DNA of 24,904 nucleotides from Chloroflexota bacterium (GCA_021812905.1 JAKAMM010000002.1:1-24904), one strand, 5' to 3'; positions 6,865 to 14,532 are shown, counted from the first letter of the stretch. Notes: a model not told the origin generated them from the letters alone. Made by a program: numbers and translations.

Positions 6865-7578
6865 ATGCAACCCATTATCGGAATCACCACAACCGAAGGC
6901 AAGAATATTCACGGTTTTTCCACAACTAACTTGATGCAATCATACAGCAAGGCTGTTATGCAGGCGGGCGGTGTGCCGGTTTTGATTCCGTCCATGCTGG
7001 CTGAAAGCGGATGGGATGCGCTCTATTCCCGGCTCGATGGGCTGCTTTTCGCCGGCGGCGGGGACATTTCTCTTGAGTATTTTGCAGGCGAAGCGCATCC
7101 CCGCATCGATGAAGTGGATCCGTTGCGGGACGTCATTGAAATGAACTTGATCCAAGCCGCAGCCGCAGACGGAAAACCCTTCCTCGGCATCTGCCGCGGA
7201 GTGCAGGCTGTCAACGTGGCGTTGGGCGGAACGCTTTATACGCACATTCCTGACCAATTACCAAACGCGCTCGATCATTCATATCCCGGCAACATGTTTA
7301 CCGTGTTGGTGCATGAAGTCAAGATCGAAGAAGGCACGCACATCGCAGAAGTATTGGGAGAGCCGATTGTCAAGGTCAACAGTTTGCATCATCAGGGTTT
7401 GAAAGACATCGCGCCGAGTCTGCGCGTCACCGGCCACGCTCCGGATGGATTGGTGGAAGCTGTCGAATTGCCCAACCATCCATTTGGCATCGCCGTTCAA
7501 TGGCATCCCGAATGGTTGACGGATCAACAACCAACAAGAAATTTGTTCAGGAAATTTGTAGAAGCGGCGGGGAAATAA
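6865..7578 (+). CDS. Gamma-glutamyl-gamma-aminobutyrate hydrolase family protein (peptidase C26)
   Basis: This 237-residue class I glutamine-amidotransferase-like hydrolase has its nucleophile C110 in LGICRGVQ, and H214 and E216 in VQWHPEW complete the catalytic triad. The PuuD family hydrolyses gamma-glutamyl bonds, classically in putrescine breakdown; no other polyamine genes are nearby, so the substrate is open. FAGGGDISLEYF and NSLHHQG are typical of C26 members. The ATG at 6865 is chosen over the in-frame GTG at 6859 because AGG at 6857-6859 then lies at normal distance. There is no room for a promoter between the rplS hairpin and this gene, so it probably depends on read-through from rplS. 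Confidence 0.85.
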   Translation: MQPIIGITTTEGKNIHGFSTTNLMQSYSKAVMQAGGVPVLIPSMLAESGWDALYSRLDGLLFAGGGDISLEYFAGEAHPRIDEVDPLRDVIEMNLIQAAAADGKPFLGICRGVQAVNVALGGTLYTHIPDQLPNALDHSYPGNMFTVLVHEVKIEEGTHIAEVLGEPIVKVNSLHHQGLKDIAPSLRVTGHAPDGLVEAVELPNHPFGIAVQWHPEWLTDQQPTRNLFRKFVEAAGK

Positions 7579-7607
7579 ATTTTACAAATAAACCGCGAAT
7601 TGGGCGC

Positions 7608-7637
7608 TTTACATTTTGCATGTTTACGTTTTATCAT
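7608..7637 (+). promoter_or_regulatory. Relict murI promoter
   Basis: TTTACA at 7608-7613 and TATCAT at 7632-7637 are 18 bases apart, and the -10 box ends 5 bases before the ATG of the murI fragment at 7643. The arrangement mirrors the leaderless layout of intact murI, suggesting this was the original murI promoter. The rest of 7579-7642 shows nothing else. Confidence 0.45.
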
Positions 7638-7642
7638 TTTTT

Positions 7643-7747
7643 ATGCCCTCGCAACAAAATCCCCTCGATGTATTTGACTCGGGCGTCGGCGGACTTTCCG
7701 CCGAAAGTGCGTGCGATATTCTACAATTTTTCCCAGTCTTCGCGTGA
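7643..7747 (+). pseudogene. Truncated 5' fragment of murI (glutamate racemase)
   Basis: The ATG at 7643 opens a frame whose residues 9-19, DVFDSGVGGLS preceded by MPSQQNPL, match the N terminus of glutamate racemase. After TCC at 7699 homology stops and the frame runs 15 unrelated codons to TGA at 7745. Bases 7669-7699 match bases 8250-8280 of intact murI at 30 of 31 positions. The fragment lacks both catalytic cysteines and cannot be a working racemase. Its tail overlaps the 3' end of hicA on the other strand. It is best read as the original murI start, left behind when hicBA was inserted. Confidence 0.8.
7669..7699 (+). repeat. Left copy of 31-bp direct repeat flanking hicBA
   Basis: Runs from TGTATTTGACTC to GGACTTTCC and pairs with 8250-8280 in the same orientation. 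The single mismatch is G at 7681 against C at 8262. Immediately after it, ACTTTC at 7693-7698 and GAAAGT at 7703-7708 form a small inverted repeat at the breakpoint. Confidence 0.85.
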
Positions 7748-7939
7748 GATGCCCGCCTGTTTTAAAATCCTGGAAAGCAAGTCTTTGCCAGTTTCTCCCT
7801 GATGCGGGTTTGGCAATGTTAACCGCAAATTCTCCCTCACCATAAATTCATGTTTACCGCCTGCATGAGGCCCGTCAAAGCCAGCTTGTTTCAAGGCGCG
7901 TATCAAATCTTTGCGCTTGATTGAACCAAATAGGGGCAT
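7721..7939 (-). CDS. hicA: HicA family mRNA interferase toxin
   Basis: This 72-residue basic protein matches the YcfA/HicA family: a double-stranded-RNA-binding-like fold with KRKDLIRALKQAGF, the catalytic His30 in GGKHEFMV, and LPNPHQGETGKDLLSRILKQAGIS. HicA toxins cleave mRNA when free of HicB. The ATG at 7939 overlaps the hicB TAA stop by one base (TAATG), so translation is coupled to the antitoxin, which is made first. The 3' end overlaps the murI fragment on the opposite strand. Length is normal and the catalytic histidine is present, so the toxin looks intact. Confidence 0.9.
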   Translation of the reverse strand: MPLFGSIKRKDLIRALKQAGFDGPHAGGKHEFMVRENLRLTLPNPHQGETGKDLLSRILKQAGISREDWEKL

Positions 7940-8178
7940 TAATGCGCCTCAACGGGCGTAAGGTTAATTCCTGCAACAACGGGCAGTTCGTGTCCCATAC
8001 GCAGGCCTAGTACAAGCCAGTCTTCCAGTGCGCTCTGCAATTCCTCCCGGCAGGCATCTAGTGAATCCGCATTTGCCCATACTCCCTGAAAGCCGGGGAT
8101 TTCACCGTAATAGGTGTGATCCTCAAGGATTTCATATTTTGCCAGCAACATCGCGGCATGAATGTATGAAGTTAACAT
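7939..8178 (-). CDS. hicB: HicB family antitoxin
   Basis: This 79-residue protein has the short HicB pattern: a pseudo-RNase-H strand region AKYEILEDHTYYGEIPGFQGVWANADSLDACREEL, then a helix LQSALEDWLVLGLRMGHELP and the GINL tail. HicB binds and blocks HicA and often represses its own promoter. There is no obvious C-terminal ribbon-helix-helix or HTH extension, so DNA binding by this short form is uncertain. The ribosome site AAGGA lies 7 bases before the ATG. The order antitoxin-toxin is the hicB-hicA arrangement. It is divergent from murI with only 42 bases between start codons. Confidence 0.9.
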   Translation of the reverse strand: MLTSYIHAAMLLAKYEILEDHTYYGEIPGFQGVWANADSLDACREELQSALEDWLVLGLRMGHELPVVAGINLTPVEAH

Positions 8179-8199
8179 TTTGTTTTCCTTTCACGATTC

Positions 8200-8236
8200 A
8201 TAATATATTATACTTTCCCTATGCTATCACATGCAA
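8200..8236 (-). promoter_or_regulatory. hicBA promoter overlapping the murI promoter, with AT palindrome
   Basis: On the minus strand TTGCAT (8236-8231, inside the murI coding start) and TATAAT (8212-8207) are 18 bases apart. On the plus strand TATACT at 8209-8214 is the likely murI -10 box. The perfect 12-base palindrome ATAATATATTAT at 8200-8211 covers both boxes and could be an operator. The boxes and palindrome are seen; regulation is inferred. Confidence 0.5.
8209..8220 (+). promoter_or_regulatory. Probable leaderless start of intact murI
   Basis: TATACT at 8209-8214 ends 6 bases before the ATG at 8221. The intervening TTCCCT is not a ribosome site, so the mRNA probably begins at or next to the start codon. 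No good -35 is visible at 16-18 bases upstream. Confidence 0.45.
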
Positions 8237-9048
8237 ACTCATCCATCGGTGTATTTGACTCCGGCGTCGGCGGACTTTCCGTACTGCGCGCCATTCGTGA
8301 GCTGATGCCCGAAGAGTCGGTCATTTATTTTGGCGATCAAAGGCATGTGCCATACGGGCCGCGTCCGATGAAGCAGATCCAAAACTTCTCGGAGGGGATT
8401 GTGAGATTTTTACTTGAGCAAAATGCAAAAATAATTGTCGTGGCTTGTAACACGGCCTCCGCCGCGGCTTTGAAATTTCTGCGCGAAACATTTCCAAATA
8501 TTTCCTTCGTCGGCATGGAACCGGCCGTTAAGCCTGCCGCCGAGTGGACGGAATCCGGTGTGGTCGGAGTCTTGGCAACACCTGCAACGTTTCAGGGCGC
8601 GTTGTACGCGTCGGTGGTGGAAAGATTTGCAACAGGCGTAGAGTTGTTGCAAAGCACGTGTTTGGGATTGGTACAGCAAATCGAGAAGGGCGATCTGGAT
8701 GGGCCGGAGACGCGTCATATTTTGGAAGATGCGCTTCATCCGATGCTTGCGCAAAATATTGACACAGTGGTTTTGGGCTGTACCCACTATCCGTTTGTGA
8801 TCCCGCTTATTGAGCGGATCGTGGGGGACAAGGTGCGGGTGATTGACCCGGCTCCCTCGGTGGCGAGGCAGGCCAAACGTCTGCTTGAAGCGGATGGCTT
8901 GAAGCTCCCGGCGGGGACGCGTGGAGATGTCCGCTATTTTACGTCTGGCCCGGCGGACGCGATGCAAAGCCTGTTGCTAAAGTTGCTGGGGAAAGGTGGA
9001 AATGTTCAATCTGTGACGTGGCTGGATGATCATACGGTTATGTTGTGA
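8221..9048 (+). CDS. murI: Glutamate racemase MurI
   Basis: Glutamate racemase makes D-glutamate for peptidoglycan in the cytosol. The 275-residue protein is complete: IGVFDSGVGGLS with D13-S14 at the N terminus, catalytic C76 in ACNTASA, catalytic C187 followed by T188-H189 in GCTHYPF, and VIDPA near the C terminus. The first 20 codons are duplicated upstream in a fragment at 7643, and the two copies differ in the leading residues (MLSHANSSIG here). The gene starts without a ribosome site behind a -10 box shared with the divergent hicBA promoter. Its last 11 bases overlap the end of the convergent gene at 9038-10114. Confidence 0.96.
   Translation: MLSHANSSIGVFDSGVGGLSVLRAIRELMPEESVIYFGDQRHVPYGPRPMKQIQNFSEGIVRFLLEQNAKIIVVACNTASAAALKFLRETFPNISFVGMEPAVKPAAEWTESGVVGVLATPATFQGALYASVVERFATGVELLQSTCLGLVQQIEKGDLDGPETRHILEDALHPMLAQNIDTVVLGCTHYPFVIPLIERIVGDKVRVIDPAPSVARQAKRLLEADGLKLPAGTRGDVRYFTSGPADAMQSLLLKLLGKGGNVQSVTWLDDHTVML
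8250..8280 (+). repeat. Right copy of 31-bp direct repeat flanking hicBA
   Basis: Lies within codons 10-20 of intact murI and matches 7669-7699 at 30 of 31 bases. Recombination between the copies would delete about 581 bases, removing hicB and hicA and fusing the upstream start to the rest of murI in the same frame. Confidence 0.85.
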
Positions 9049-10114
9049 TGCGGACGCCCATTTGCTCCATGTCTTTGAAAAGACGATCCGGCTCGGCCAG
9101 ATGTCCCATCATGTGCAGGCCGGGACGCCGAGCCTCATTATATTGCATTATGAACGCGACGACGGGAATCGCGGTGAACTCGTAACCGTCCTCATGTTCG
9201 CTTCTCACACGGACCTCGAGCGGGCGTCCGTTTAATTGGCCTTTGGCTTCGACTGCCAGCACCACGCGATAAGGAGGCTTCGGAAGTTTGGTCATGATCC
9301 ACCACATGAGTTTGCCCATCGGCCTGAGTCCGCGTTTGGGCGCGATCTTCAAGCCGAGCAAAACGATCATGGTCAGTGAATCCGCCAGCCAGCCTCCACC
9401 TGCCATGTAGAAGCCGACATTTTTCAAGGATGGATACATTTCCGGCAGGGCGCGCAACTCTTCAAAGAACATGGAATAACAATCGCGTTTGCCGATGCCT
9501 TCGCCGAAATCGAATTTGCAAATATCGTAGGAAGTTGATTTTGTCCACGCGCCGTTTTTGTAAACTTGAGTTTGGTAATCAATGAAACTTTCCATTAATT
9601 CATCCACGGCATCGGTGTAAGGCATGGATGTGCCGACGTTCAAATAACCGGCAGTCGAGGCGGACTCAATGCTGTCCATTTTGGATGCGGCATAACGGAT
9701 CAGCGCAGCAGGCAGGCCGGGATGGAATCCTGCTTCGGTGATAAAACATAATTTTTTGTCTTGAATTTCTTTTGCATGAGCGTTCAAGATTTTTATTTTC
9801 TCGGGCGAGAATTGCACATCGAGATAATCCACGCCTGCGTCGAGTGCGGCGCGGATAACTGTCTCGGTATGATGAGTCGTCGGCGCGGCGACCAGCAAAA
9901 AGTCCACGCCCTGAAGTGCATTTTTCAGGCTGACAGAATCCGACGCATCCACTTGTCGGGCTGTGGCGCGTGAATCGTGAAGTTCATCCACGAGAGTCTG
10001 CGCTTTGTCGAGATGTCGTCCGGCAATGACGATTTGATATTTTGTTTGCGCAAGTAAATGTTTGGCGAGTAATCTGCCAGTGTAGCCATATCCGCCGAGA
10101 ATCAAGATGTTCAC
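9038..10114 (-). CDS. Saccharopine dehydrogenase-like NAD(P)-binding protein
   Basis: This 358-residue protein begins with a Rossmann fingerprint, NILILGGYGYTGRLLAKHL (G7, G10 and G13), followed by VIAGRHLDKA and LLVAAPTTHHTETVIRAALDAGVDYLDV, as in saccharopine-dehydrogenase-like (Sacchrp_dh_NADP) oxidoreductases. The C-terminal half has no signature tying it to lysine metabolism, so the substrate is unknown; related proteins include trans-acting enoyl reductases. It starts at GTG, preceded by GGGAGGG inside the end of the ICMT-like gene, one base after that gene's stop. The two are an obvious operon. The 3' end overlaps murI by 11 bases tail to tail. Confidence 0.78.
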   Translation of the reverse strand: MNILILGGYGYTGRLLAKHLLAQTKYQIVIAGRHLDKAQTLVDELHDSRATARQVDASDSVSLKNALQGVDFLLVAAPTTHHTETVIRAALDAGVDYLDVQFSPEKIKILNAHAKEIQDKKLCFITEAGFHPGLPAALIRYAASKMDSIESASTAGYLNVGTSMPYTDAVDELMESFIDYQTQVYKNGAWTKSTSYDICKFDFGEGIGKRDCYSMFFEELRALPEMYPSLKNVGFYMAGGGWLADSLTMIVLLGLKIAPKRGLRPMGKLMWWIMTKLPKPPYRVVLAVEAKGQLNGRPLEVRVRSEHEDGYEFTAIPVVAFIMQYNEARRPGLHMMGHLAEPDRLFKDMEQMGVRITT

Positions 10115-10115
10115 G

Positions 10116-10886
10116 TTACCCTCCCGCGATCAGGAAACGAAAGAACTTGCCGAGATCTTTTAGCTTCGGGAAAAATGCCGGGACTCGTTTGCGATATTCC
10201 TCGTAATTTGGAAAACGTTCGATCAATTCTTTTTCTTCAACGAGACAAATCCAACTGGTCATGCCGAGCGGCATTAACAGCGCGATGATGAGCGCGTACC
10301 AATTGGCGTTGAGCAGACCGAGTCCGATGCCGATGCGAAGCACTCCCGCGTAGGTGGGATGGCGAAGGACGCTGTAAATATTTGAATCTATGAGGCGGCC
10401 TTCCTCTGGGAAATAAACATAAAGCAAGGCGAGATTGTCCGCACCGAAGGCGAAGATGGCGCGAAACCAAATCGCCGCGCCAACGATGATGAAAACCCAG
10501 CCTGCCCAGATCAGAACCATCTTCCACCAAACCACATCCGGAATTTCCGGGCCGGGCATGTAGCCATTATGAAAAACCGATGCAAGAATTATGCCGAGGC
10601 CGGGAATGGCAAAATGTGCGAAGGCATTGCGATAGGCCAGTTCGCCGTATTTTTGCTGGTAGATTTTTTTGCGTGAGAAGAATAGTGAGAGAATGAGAAA
10701 GCCGAGCGCCATGACCACGATCTCGCCGTCCGGCATCCATTCGGGGAAACCCCAGTCCACCCAGATGAAGAACAACGTAACCAGCGCGATCATTCCCAGC
10801 ATTGTCAAACCGACGCGCGCTTCACCGCCCGGCGTCTGCAGATCAGGAACATGCTTGCGAAGTTGATCCATGCCTTTGAATTCCAT
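10116..10886 (-). CDS. Isoprenylcysteine carboxyl methyltransferase-like membrane protein
   Basis: This 256-residue polytopic protein has about five to six hydrophobic segments. Its C-terminal part carries the ICMT / phospholipid methyltransferase signature: SNIYSVLRHPTYAGVLRIG, then EEKELIERFPNYEEYRKRVPAFFP. These enzymes use S-adenosylmethionine to methylate membrane-associated substrates such as lipids or carboxylates. Bacteria lack prenylated CaaX proteins, so the true substrate is open. The ATG at 10886 is chosen over the TTG at 10898 because GGAGG lies 5 bases upstream of it. The downstream saccharopine-dehydrogenase-like gene begins one base after the stop. Confidence 0.82.
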   Translation of the reverse strand: MEFKGMDQLRKHVPDLQTPGGEARVGLTMLGMIALVTLFFIWVDWGFPEWMPDGEIVVMALGFLILSLFFSRKKIYQQKYGELAYRNAFAHFAIPGLGIILASVFHNGYMPGPEIPDVVWWKMVLIWAGWVFIIVGAAIWFRAIFAFGADNLALLYVYFPEEGRLIDSNIYSVLRHPTYAGVLRIGIGLGLLNANWYALIIALLMPLGMTSWICLVEEKELIERFPNYEEYRKRVPAFFPKLKDLGKFFRFLIAGG

Positions 10887-10903
10887 CGTGCCCTCCAATG
10901 ATT

Positions 10904-10931
10904 AGTATATGTCCCCAATGAGGAAAGTCAA
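10904..10931 (-). promoter_or_regulatory. Promoter of the ICMT-like operon
   Basis: On the minus strand TTGACT (10931-10926) and TATACT (10909-10904) are separated by 16 bases. The expected start lies about 10 bases before the GGAGG ribosome site of the gene starting at 10886. This isolates the two-gene operon from the CPBP gene upstream. Confidence 0.7.
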
Positions 10932-10985
10932 GTGAGAAAAGTAATTTGGACCTTAGCGCTGCATCTGGTTGTTTTGAAACTTCTG

Positions 10986-11780
10986 CTATAGTCGATTTGT
11001 TGAATTACTTCTCTTTTTATTATCAATACGCGACCATAAAACAAAAGCGATTACTGTCCAAGCGAGTATACCTATCAAGCCTGATTCAGGTGACCATGCC
11101 GGATTTCCGATCCACCAGTCTGGTGCATTGTATTTTGTTATAAAAAACCAGCCAATCAAACTGAAACTTATATTCACGCCAAAATGAATTCCAAAAGGCA
11201 ACCAAAGCAATTTTTTTGCTTTTAAATAACTAATGCACAGAGCAATGCCCATTATCAGAAAAGTAGTCATACCTATCAGTATTAATATTGGTGACAATTT
11301 TTCTTTTATCATTGCTGTGATATGCCCCAATCCCCAGAGCAAAGATGTTAGAAGTGATGTCGGCACAATGCCCGCCTTATGTTCCAGTGCTTGGAAGAAA
11401 TAACCACGAAATATAAATTCTTCGATTGCCACTGTTAACGTCATTTGAATCAAGATTCGTAATAGGTATATTGGCAGATCGCCAATGGGTTCACCTCTTG
11501 GCGACAGAATGGTCCATCCACAAAGAATTTGTGCTACTTGAAGTGATATGGGAATTGCCAAACCAAAAAGCAGACCCCGTATCAGGCCGTTATACCAACC
11601 TTGATTGAATCGGAAGCCTAGATCCCGTAGAGAATGTCCATCGCTTTTCCACAACCAGATGGCAACCACAGGAAAAACAAAGAGATACGTGGCGGGAGAT
11701 ATCCACGAGATGGAGGGTAGCCCGATTGCAAGGGATACCGCGAAAAGGCCAAAAACATATAAAACGAAAGCTTTATTCAC
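10986..11780 (-). CDS. CPBP family intramembrane glutamic endopeptidase
   Basis: This 264-residue protein has about seven hydrophobic segments and the CPBP (Abi/CAAX protease) motifs: EEFIFRGYFFQ, supplying the catalytic paired glutamates and arginine, LLWGLGHI, and FGIHFGVN with the conserved histidine. Family members cleave or bind hydrophobic peptides in the membrane, and some give bacteriocin self-immunity. The start is GTG at 11780 without a clear ribosome site. The gene is AT-rich relative to its neighbours: I counted 33% GC in 11161-11280 against 55% in 12961-13020. That hints at recent acquisition. It follows the CYTH gene by 30 bases and may be read from that operon. Confidence 0.85.
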   Translation of the reverse strand: MNKAFVLYVFGLFAVSLAIGLPSISWISPATYLFVFPVVAIWLWKSDGHSLRDLGFRFNQGWYNGLIRGLLFGLAIPISLQVAQILCGWTILSPRGEPIGDLPIYLLRILIQMTLTVAIEEFIFRGYFFQALEHKAGIVPTSLLTSLLWGLGHITAMIKEKLSPILILIGMTTFLIMGIALCISYLKAKKLLWLPFGIHFGVNISFSLIGWFFITKYNAPDWWIGNPAWSPESGLIGILAWTVIAFVLWSRIDNKKRSNSTNRL

Positions 11781-11810
11781 ATCGTTATTTTCTATGACTG
11801 AAAAACTTTG

Positions 11811-12422
11811 TTATTTGTCTGCCGACACAACTTTCAAATCTTTTGCCTCAATCTCTATTCCCTTGAAATTCTCAAAGCTCAAATCACGGAACTCCAACCC
11901 TCGCGCCTCGCGGACCTTTTCAAACAAAGCAAAATATCCTGTGGGAATGGCGGCATCCCAATTCAAGCCAAGTTTTTCGGCGATGGGTTTAAGCGAAGCC
12001 AATTCGCCTTCGATCTCCACGAAATTTCCGTATGGCATTTCGTCGAGCATGATGTGCACGCCATCGAGTTCATACGTCGAGCGATATTTTTCGTAGATGA
12101 AAACCACCTGATAGCCAAGCGCTTCAATAAACTTTCGCGCCGAATCAAAATCGCTCACGGCAAATTCGATTTCGCGCCGGAGAATAACGCCGTCCCTCTT
12201 TCTCGATCCATCTTTATAAGTAAGACGGATTGCGTCGTCGCGTCGCAAACGCAGGACGCGTCCCTCGCGTTTGAAATTGCCGTTTGACGTATCGAATCGC
12301 AGGTTTGCTTCGTGTGTGCGTTGCTGAATCAAATGCGCTCCCAGATTGCGGAGGCGCTGTTCGATGTCCGCAAGACTGCAGATGTAAAATTTGGCTTCGA
12401 TTTCCTGATCGTTCAGGTTCAT
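11811..12422 (-). CDS. CYTH domain protein, class IV adenylate cyclase / triphosphatase-like
   Basis: This 203-residue protein begins with the CYTH signature E7-I-E9-A-K11, followed by charged strands typical of the triphosphate tunnel fold (RVLRLRRDDAIRLTYKDG, REIEFAV, EKYRSTYELDG, and YGNFVEIEGEL). CYTH enzymes bind a triphosphate and metal inside a beta barrel. Members hydrolyse thiamine triphosphate or polyphosphate, or make cyclic AMP; sequence alone does not separate these. It is the gene after the biotin carrier protein with an 8-base gap and no visible ribosome site, so it is probably translated by coupling. A metabolic link to the carboxylase is not obvious. Confidence 0.85.
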   Translation of the reverse strand: MNLNDQEIEAKFYICSLADIEQRLRNLGAHLIQQRTHEANLRFDTSNGNFKREGRVLRLRRDDAIRLTYKDGSRKRDGVILRREIEFAVSDFDSARKFIEALGYQVVFIYEKYRSTYELDGVHIMLDEMPYGNFVEIEGELASLKPIAEKLGLNWDAAIPTGYFALFEKVREARGLEFRDLSFENFKGIEIEAKDLKVVSADK

Positions 12423-12430
12423 TATTTGAT

Positions 12431-12928
12431 TTACACCACGCTTAGCATGGTCTGCCTGATCTCGACAGATTCTCCAGCCTTGACTTTGATACGTTGGATG
12501 GTCCCGGCGCGTGGGGATTTCAGCTCGTTTTGCATCTTCATCGACTCCAGAATTGCCAACACCTGACCCTTTTCGACCTGCTGGCCTTCCTCGACGGTGA
12601 CCGCCACGACCAATCCGGGCATGGGAGCCTTGAGATGGAATTCGCCTGTCGCTTCGGCTTTGCTCCCAAACGTGGATTTCAACCGGCGCTCGCGCTCATC
12701 TTCGACTTTGACCGGGTATTGGCGTCCGCGAAGAAGCACCTGCCAATCCTCTTCGCCCTCGTAAACGTAGGACTCGTAGGATCTTCCATCAATCAGCATG
12801 GAGTAAACCGGCTGGCCGCTGACCGATTCAAAATCCACCTGCATGATCTGGCCATTAATGCTAATGTGTTTTTCGTCAATAACTTCAATGGTGTATTCTT
12901 TACTGGCAACTGTGGTTACATATTTCAT
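12431..12928 (-). CDS. Biotin carboxyl carrier subunit of acyl-CoA carboxylase
   Basis: This 165-residue protein ends in a biotinyl/lipoyl domain: APMPGLVVAVTVEEGQQV, then the biotinylation site ESMKM with K131, 35 residues from the C terminus as usual. The N-terminal half (residues 1-90) is a beta-rich region like the BT domain of methylcrotonyl- and propionyl-CoA carboxylases, which docks the carrier to the other subunits. The motif has Ser where AMKM is commoner, which is tolerated. The ATG at 12928 lies 11 bases after the biotin carboxylase stop; the ribosome site is weak. It carries CO2 between the carboxylase (12940-14451) and carboxyltransferase (14575-16125). Confidence 0.9.
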   Translation of the reverse strand: MKYVTTVASKEYTIEVIDEKHISINGQIMQVDFESVSGQPVYSMLIDGRSYESYVYEGEEDWQVLLRGRQYPVKVEDERERRLKSTFGSKAEATGEFHLKAPMPGLVVAVTVEEGQQVEKGQVLAILESMKMQNELKSPRAGTIQRIKVKAGESVEIRQTMLSVV

Positions 12929-12939
12929 GTGCGACCAGC

Positions 12940-14451
12940 CTATCTGTGGATTCTTTCCCAGCGACCGACCCATTTCCAGTTGCTGGTGTCACGTTCGTTG
13001 CGCATGATGAATTGAGCGGAGCGTTGGGCAGCGTGATGGGCAGCCAATGTGGCAAAGACCGCCGCGATTTCCGGATGGTGCATTTCCTCGTCATGCTCGA
13101 GCTCGGGCATTGAAAAACGCTCCTCGACGAAGCGCGTGTCGTATTGTCCGGCCATGAAGCGGTGGCTGTCCATCATGGTTTGGTGGAAGGGGATGTTGGT
13201 GTGCACGCCAACGATGCGATATTCTTCGAGCGCGCGGCGCATCCGCAAAATAGCCTGACCGCGCGTCTCGCCCCACACGATCAATTTGGCGATCATCGGG
13301 TCGTAGAAGGGTGTAATCTCAAATCCGGGATAAACGCCCGTGTCCACGCGGATACCCGGGCCGGTTGGCAAAAGACTATGGGTGATAATACCGGTCGAAG
13401 GCAGGAATCCGTTATACGGGTCTTCAGCGTTGATGCGGCATTCGAGTGCATGTCCGCGCAGTACAACGTCTTCCTGTTTATAACTCAACTGGCGTCCACG
13501 CGCGATGCGGATCTGTTCGGCAACGATATCAACGCCTGTGACAAGTTCTGTTACGGGATGTTCCACCTGCAAACGGGTATTCATTTCAAGGAAATAAAAA
13601 TTGCTGTCTTTATCAACCAAGAATTCGATCGTGCCCGCATTAACGTAATCAACAGATTGCGCTGCTTTGACAGCCACTTCGCCCATCTTGCGGCGAAGTT
13701 CTTCGCCTACAAATGGGGAGGGGGACTCCTCGATTAGCTTCTGGTGACGGCGTTGAATGGAACAATCGCGTTCGCCGAGATAGATTACATTCCCGTGCAT
13801 ATCGGCCAGAATCTGGATCTCAATGTGCCGCGCACCTGATACTAGTTTCTCAAGATAAACATTTCCATCGCCGAAAGCCGATTCCGCTTCTCGTCGCGCG
13901 GACGTAAGCAAAGCCGGCATTTCTTCGAGCGATGCGACCTCGCGCATACCTTTTCCGCCGCCGCCTGCACTGGCTTTGATCAGCAAAGGAAATCCGATTT
14001 TTGGGGCCAGAGCAAGGAGTTCTTCATCGCGCATTGCGCCCTTGCCCTCGGTGCCAGGTACAACTGGTATGCCCGCGGCCGTGACCGTGTCGCGGGCGGT
14101 CATCTTATCGCCCATGGCTGCAATGGCTGACGGCTTTGGCCCAATATATGTAATACCTGCATCGGCGCAGGCCGCGGCGAATGCTTCGCGCTCTGCTAAA
14201 AATCCATAGCCAGGATGAATGGCATCTGCGCCGCACTTGCGGGCGACATCAATGATTTTGTCTGCGCGCAGATAAGATTCACGTGAAGGTGCGGGGCCGA
14301 GCAGAAAAGCTTCGTCCGCATAGCGTACATGCAGGGCGCTGCGATCAGCTTCAGAGTAAACAGCAACGGTTTGGATGCCGAGTTCACGGCAGGCGCGCAG
14401 GATGCGGACGGCAATCTCTCCGCGATTGGCAACCAGAATTTTTTTGAACAT
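12940..14451 (-). CDS. accC: Biotin carboxylase subunit of acyl-CoA carboxylase
   Basis: This 503-residue ATP-grasp enzyme carboxylates biotin on the carrier protein using bicarbonate and ATP. It starts FKKILVANRGEIAVRI; the glycine-rich ATP loop GGGGKGM is at about 163-169. The active-site EMNTRLQVEHPVTE has R293, matching R292 of E. coli AccC. It is about 50 residues longer than AccC but lacks a fused biotin domain, which is the separate next gene. The ATG at 14451 has GAGG 4 bases upstream. A longer open frame to 14523 runs through spacer and is rejected. The C-terminal 40 residues (after MPELEHDEEM) resemble no domain I know. Confidence 0.93.
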   Translation of the reverse strand: MFKKILVANRGEIAVRILRACRELGIQTVAVYSEADRSALHVRYADEAFLLGPAPSRESYLRADKIIDVARKCGADAIHPGYGFLAEREAFAAACADAGITYIGPKPSAIAAMGDKMTARDTVTAAGIPVVPGTEGKGAMRDEELLALAPKIGFPLLIKASAGGGGKGMREVASLEEMPALLTSARREAESAFGDGNVYLEKLVSGARHIEIQILADMHGNVIYLGERDCSIQRRHQKLIEESPSPFVGEELRRKMGEVAVKAAQSVDYVNAGTIEFLVDKDSNFYFLEMNTRLQVEHPVTELVTGVDIVAEQIRIARGRQLSYKQEDVVLRGHALECRINAEDPYNGFLPSTGIITHSLLPTGPGIRVDTGVYPGFEITPFYDPMIAKLIVWGETRGQAILRMRRALEEYRIVGVHTNIPFHQTMMDSHRFMAGQYDTRFVEERFSMPELEHDEEMHHPEIAAVFATLAAHHAAQRSAQFIMRNERDTSNWKWVGRWERIHR

Positions 14452-14532
14452 AATACCTCGTGAAAGATGTTTTTGCGAGGAGGGTGTTTTTCCCGACGAC
14501 ATCGTACTCGTAGAGTAAGCCATCTCCTATTT

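Noticed and set aside
7721..8178. hicBA as part of a larger prophage or integrative element
   Set aside because: No integrase, recombinase or phage gene is present between the repeats or nearby; only the two genes are inside.
14452..14523. Longer start for biotin carboxylase
   Set aside because: The extension is spacer sequence without homology, and the ATG at 14451 has GAGG in place.
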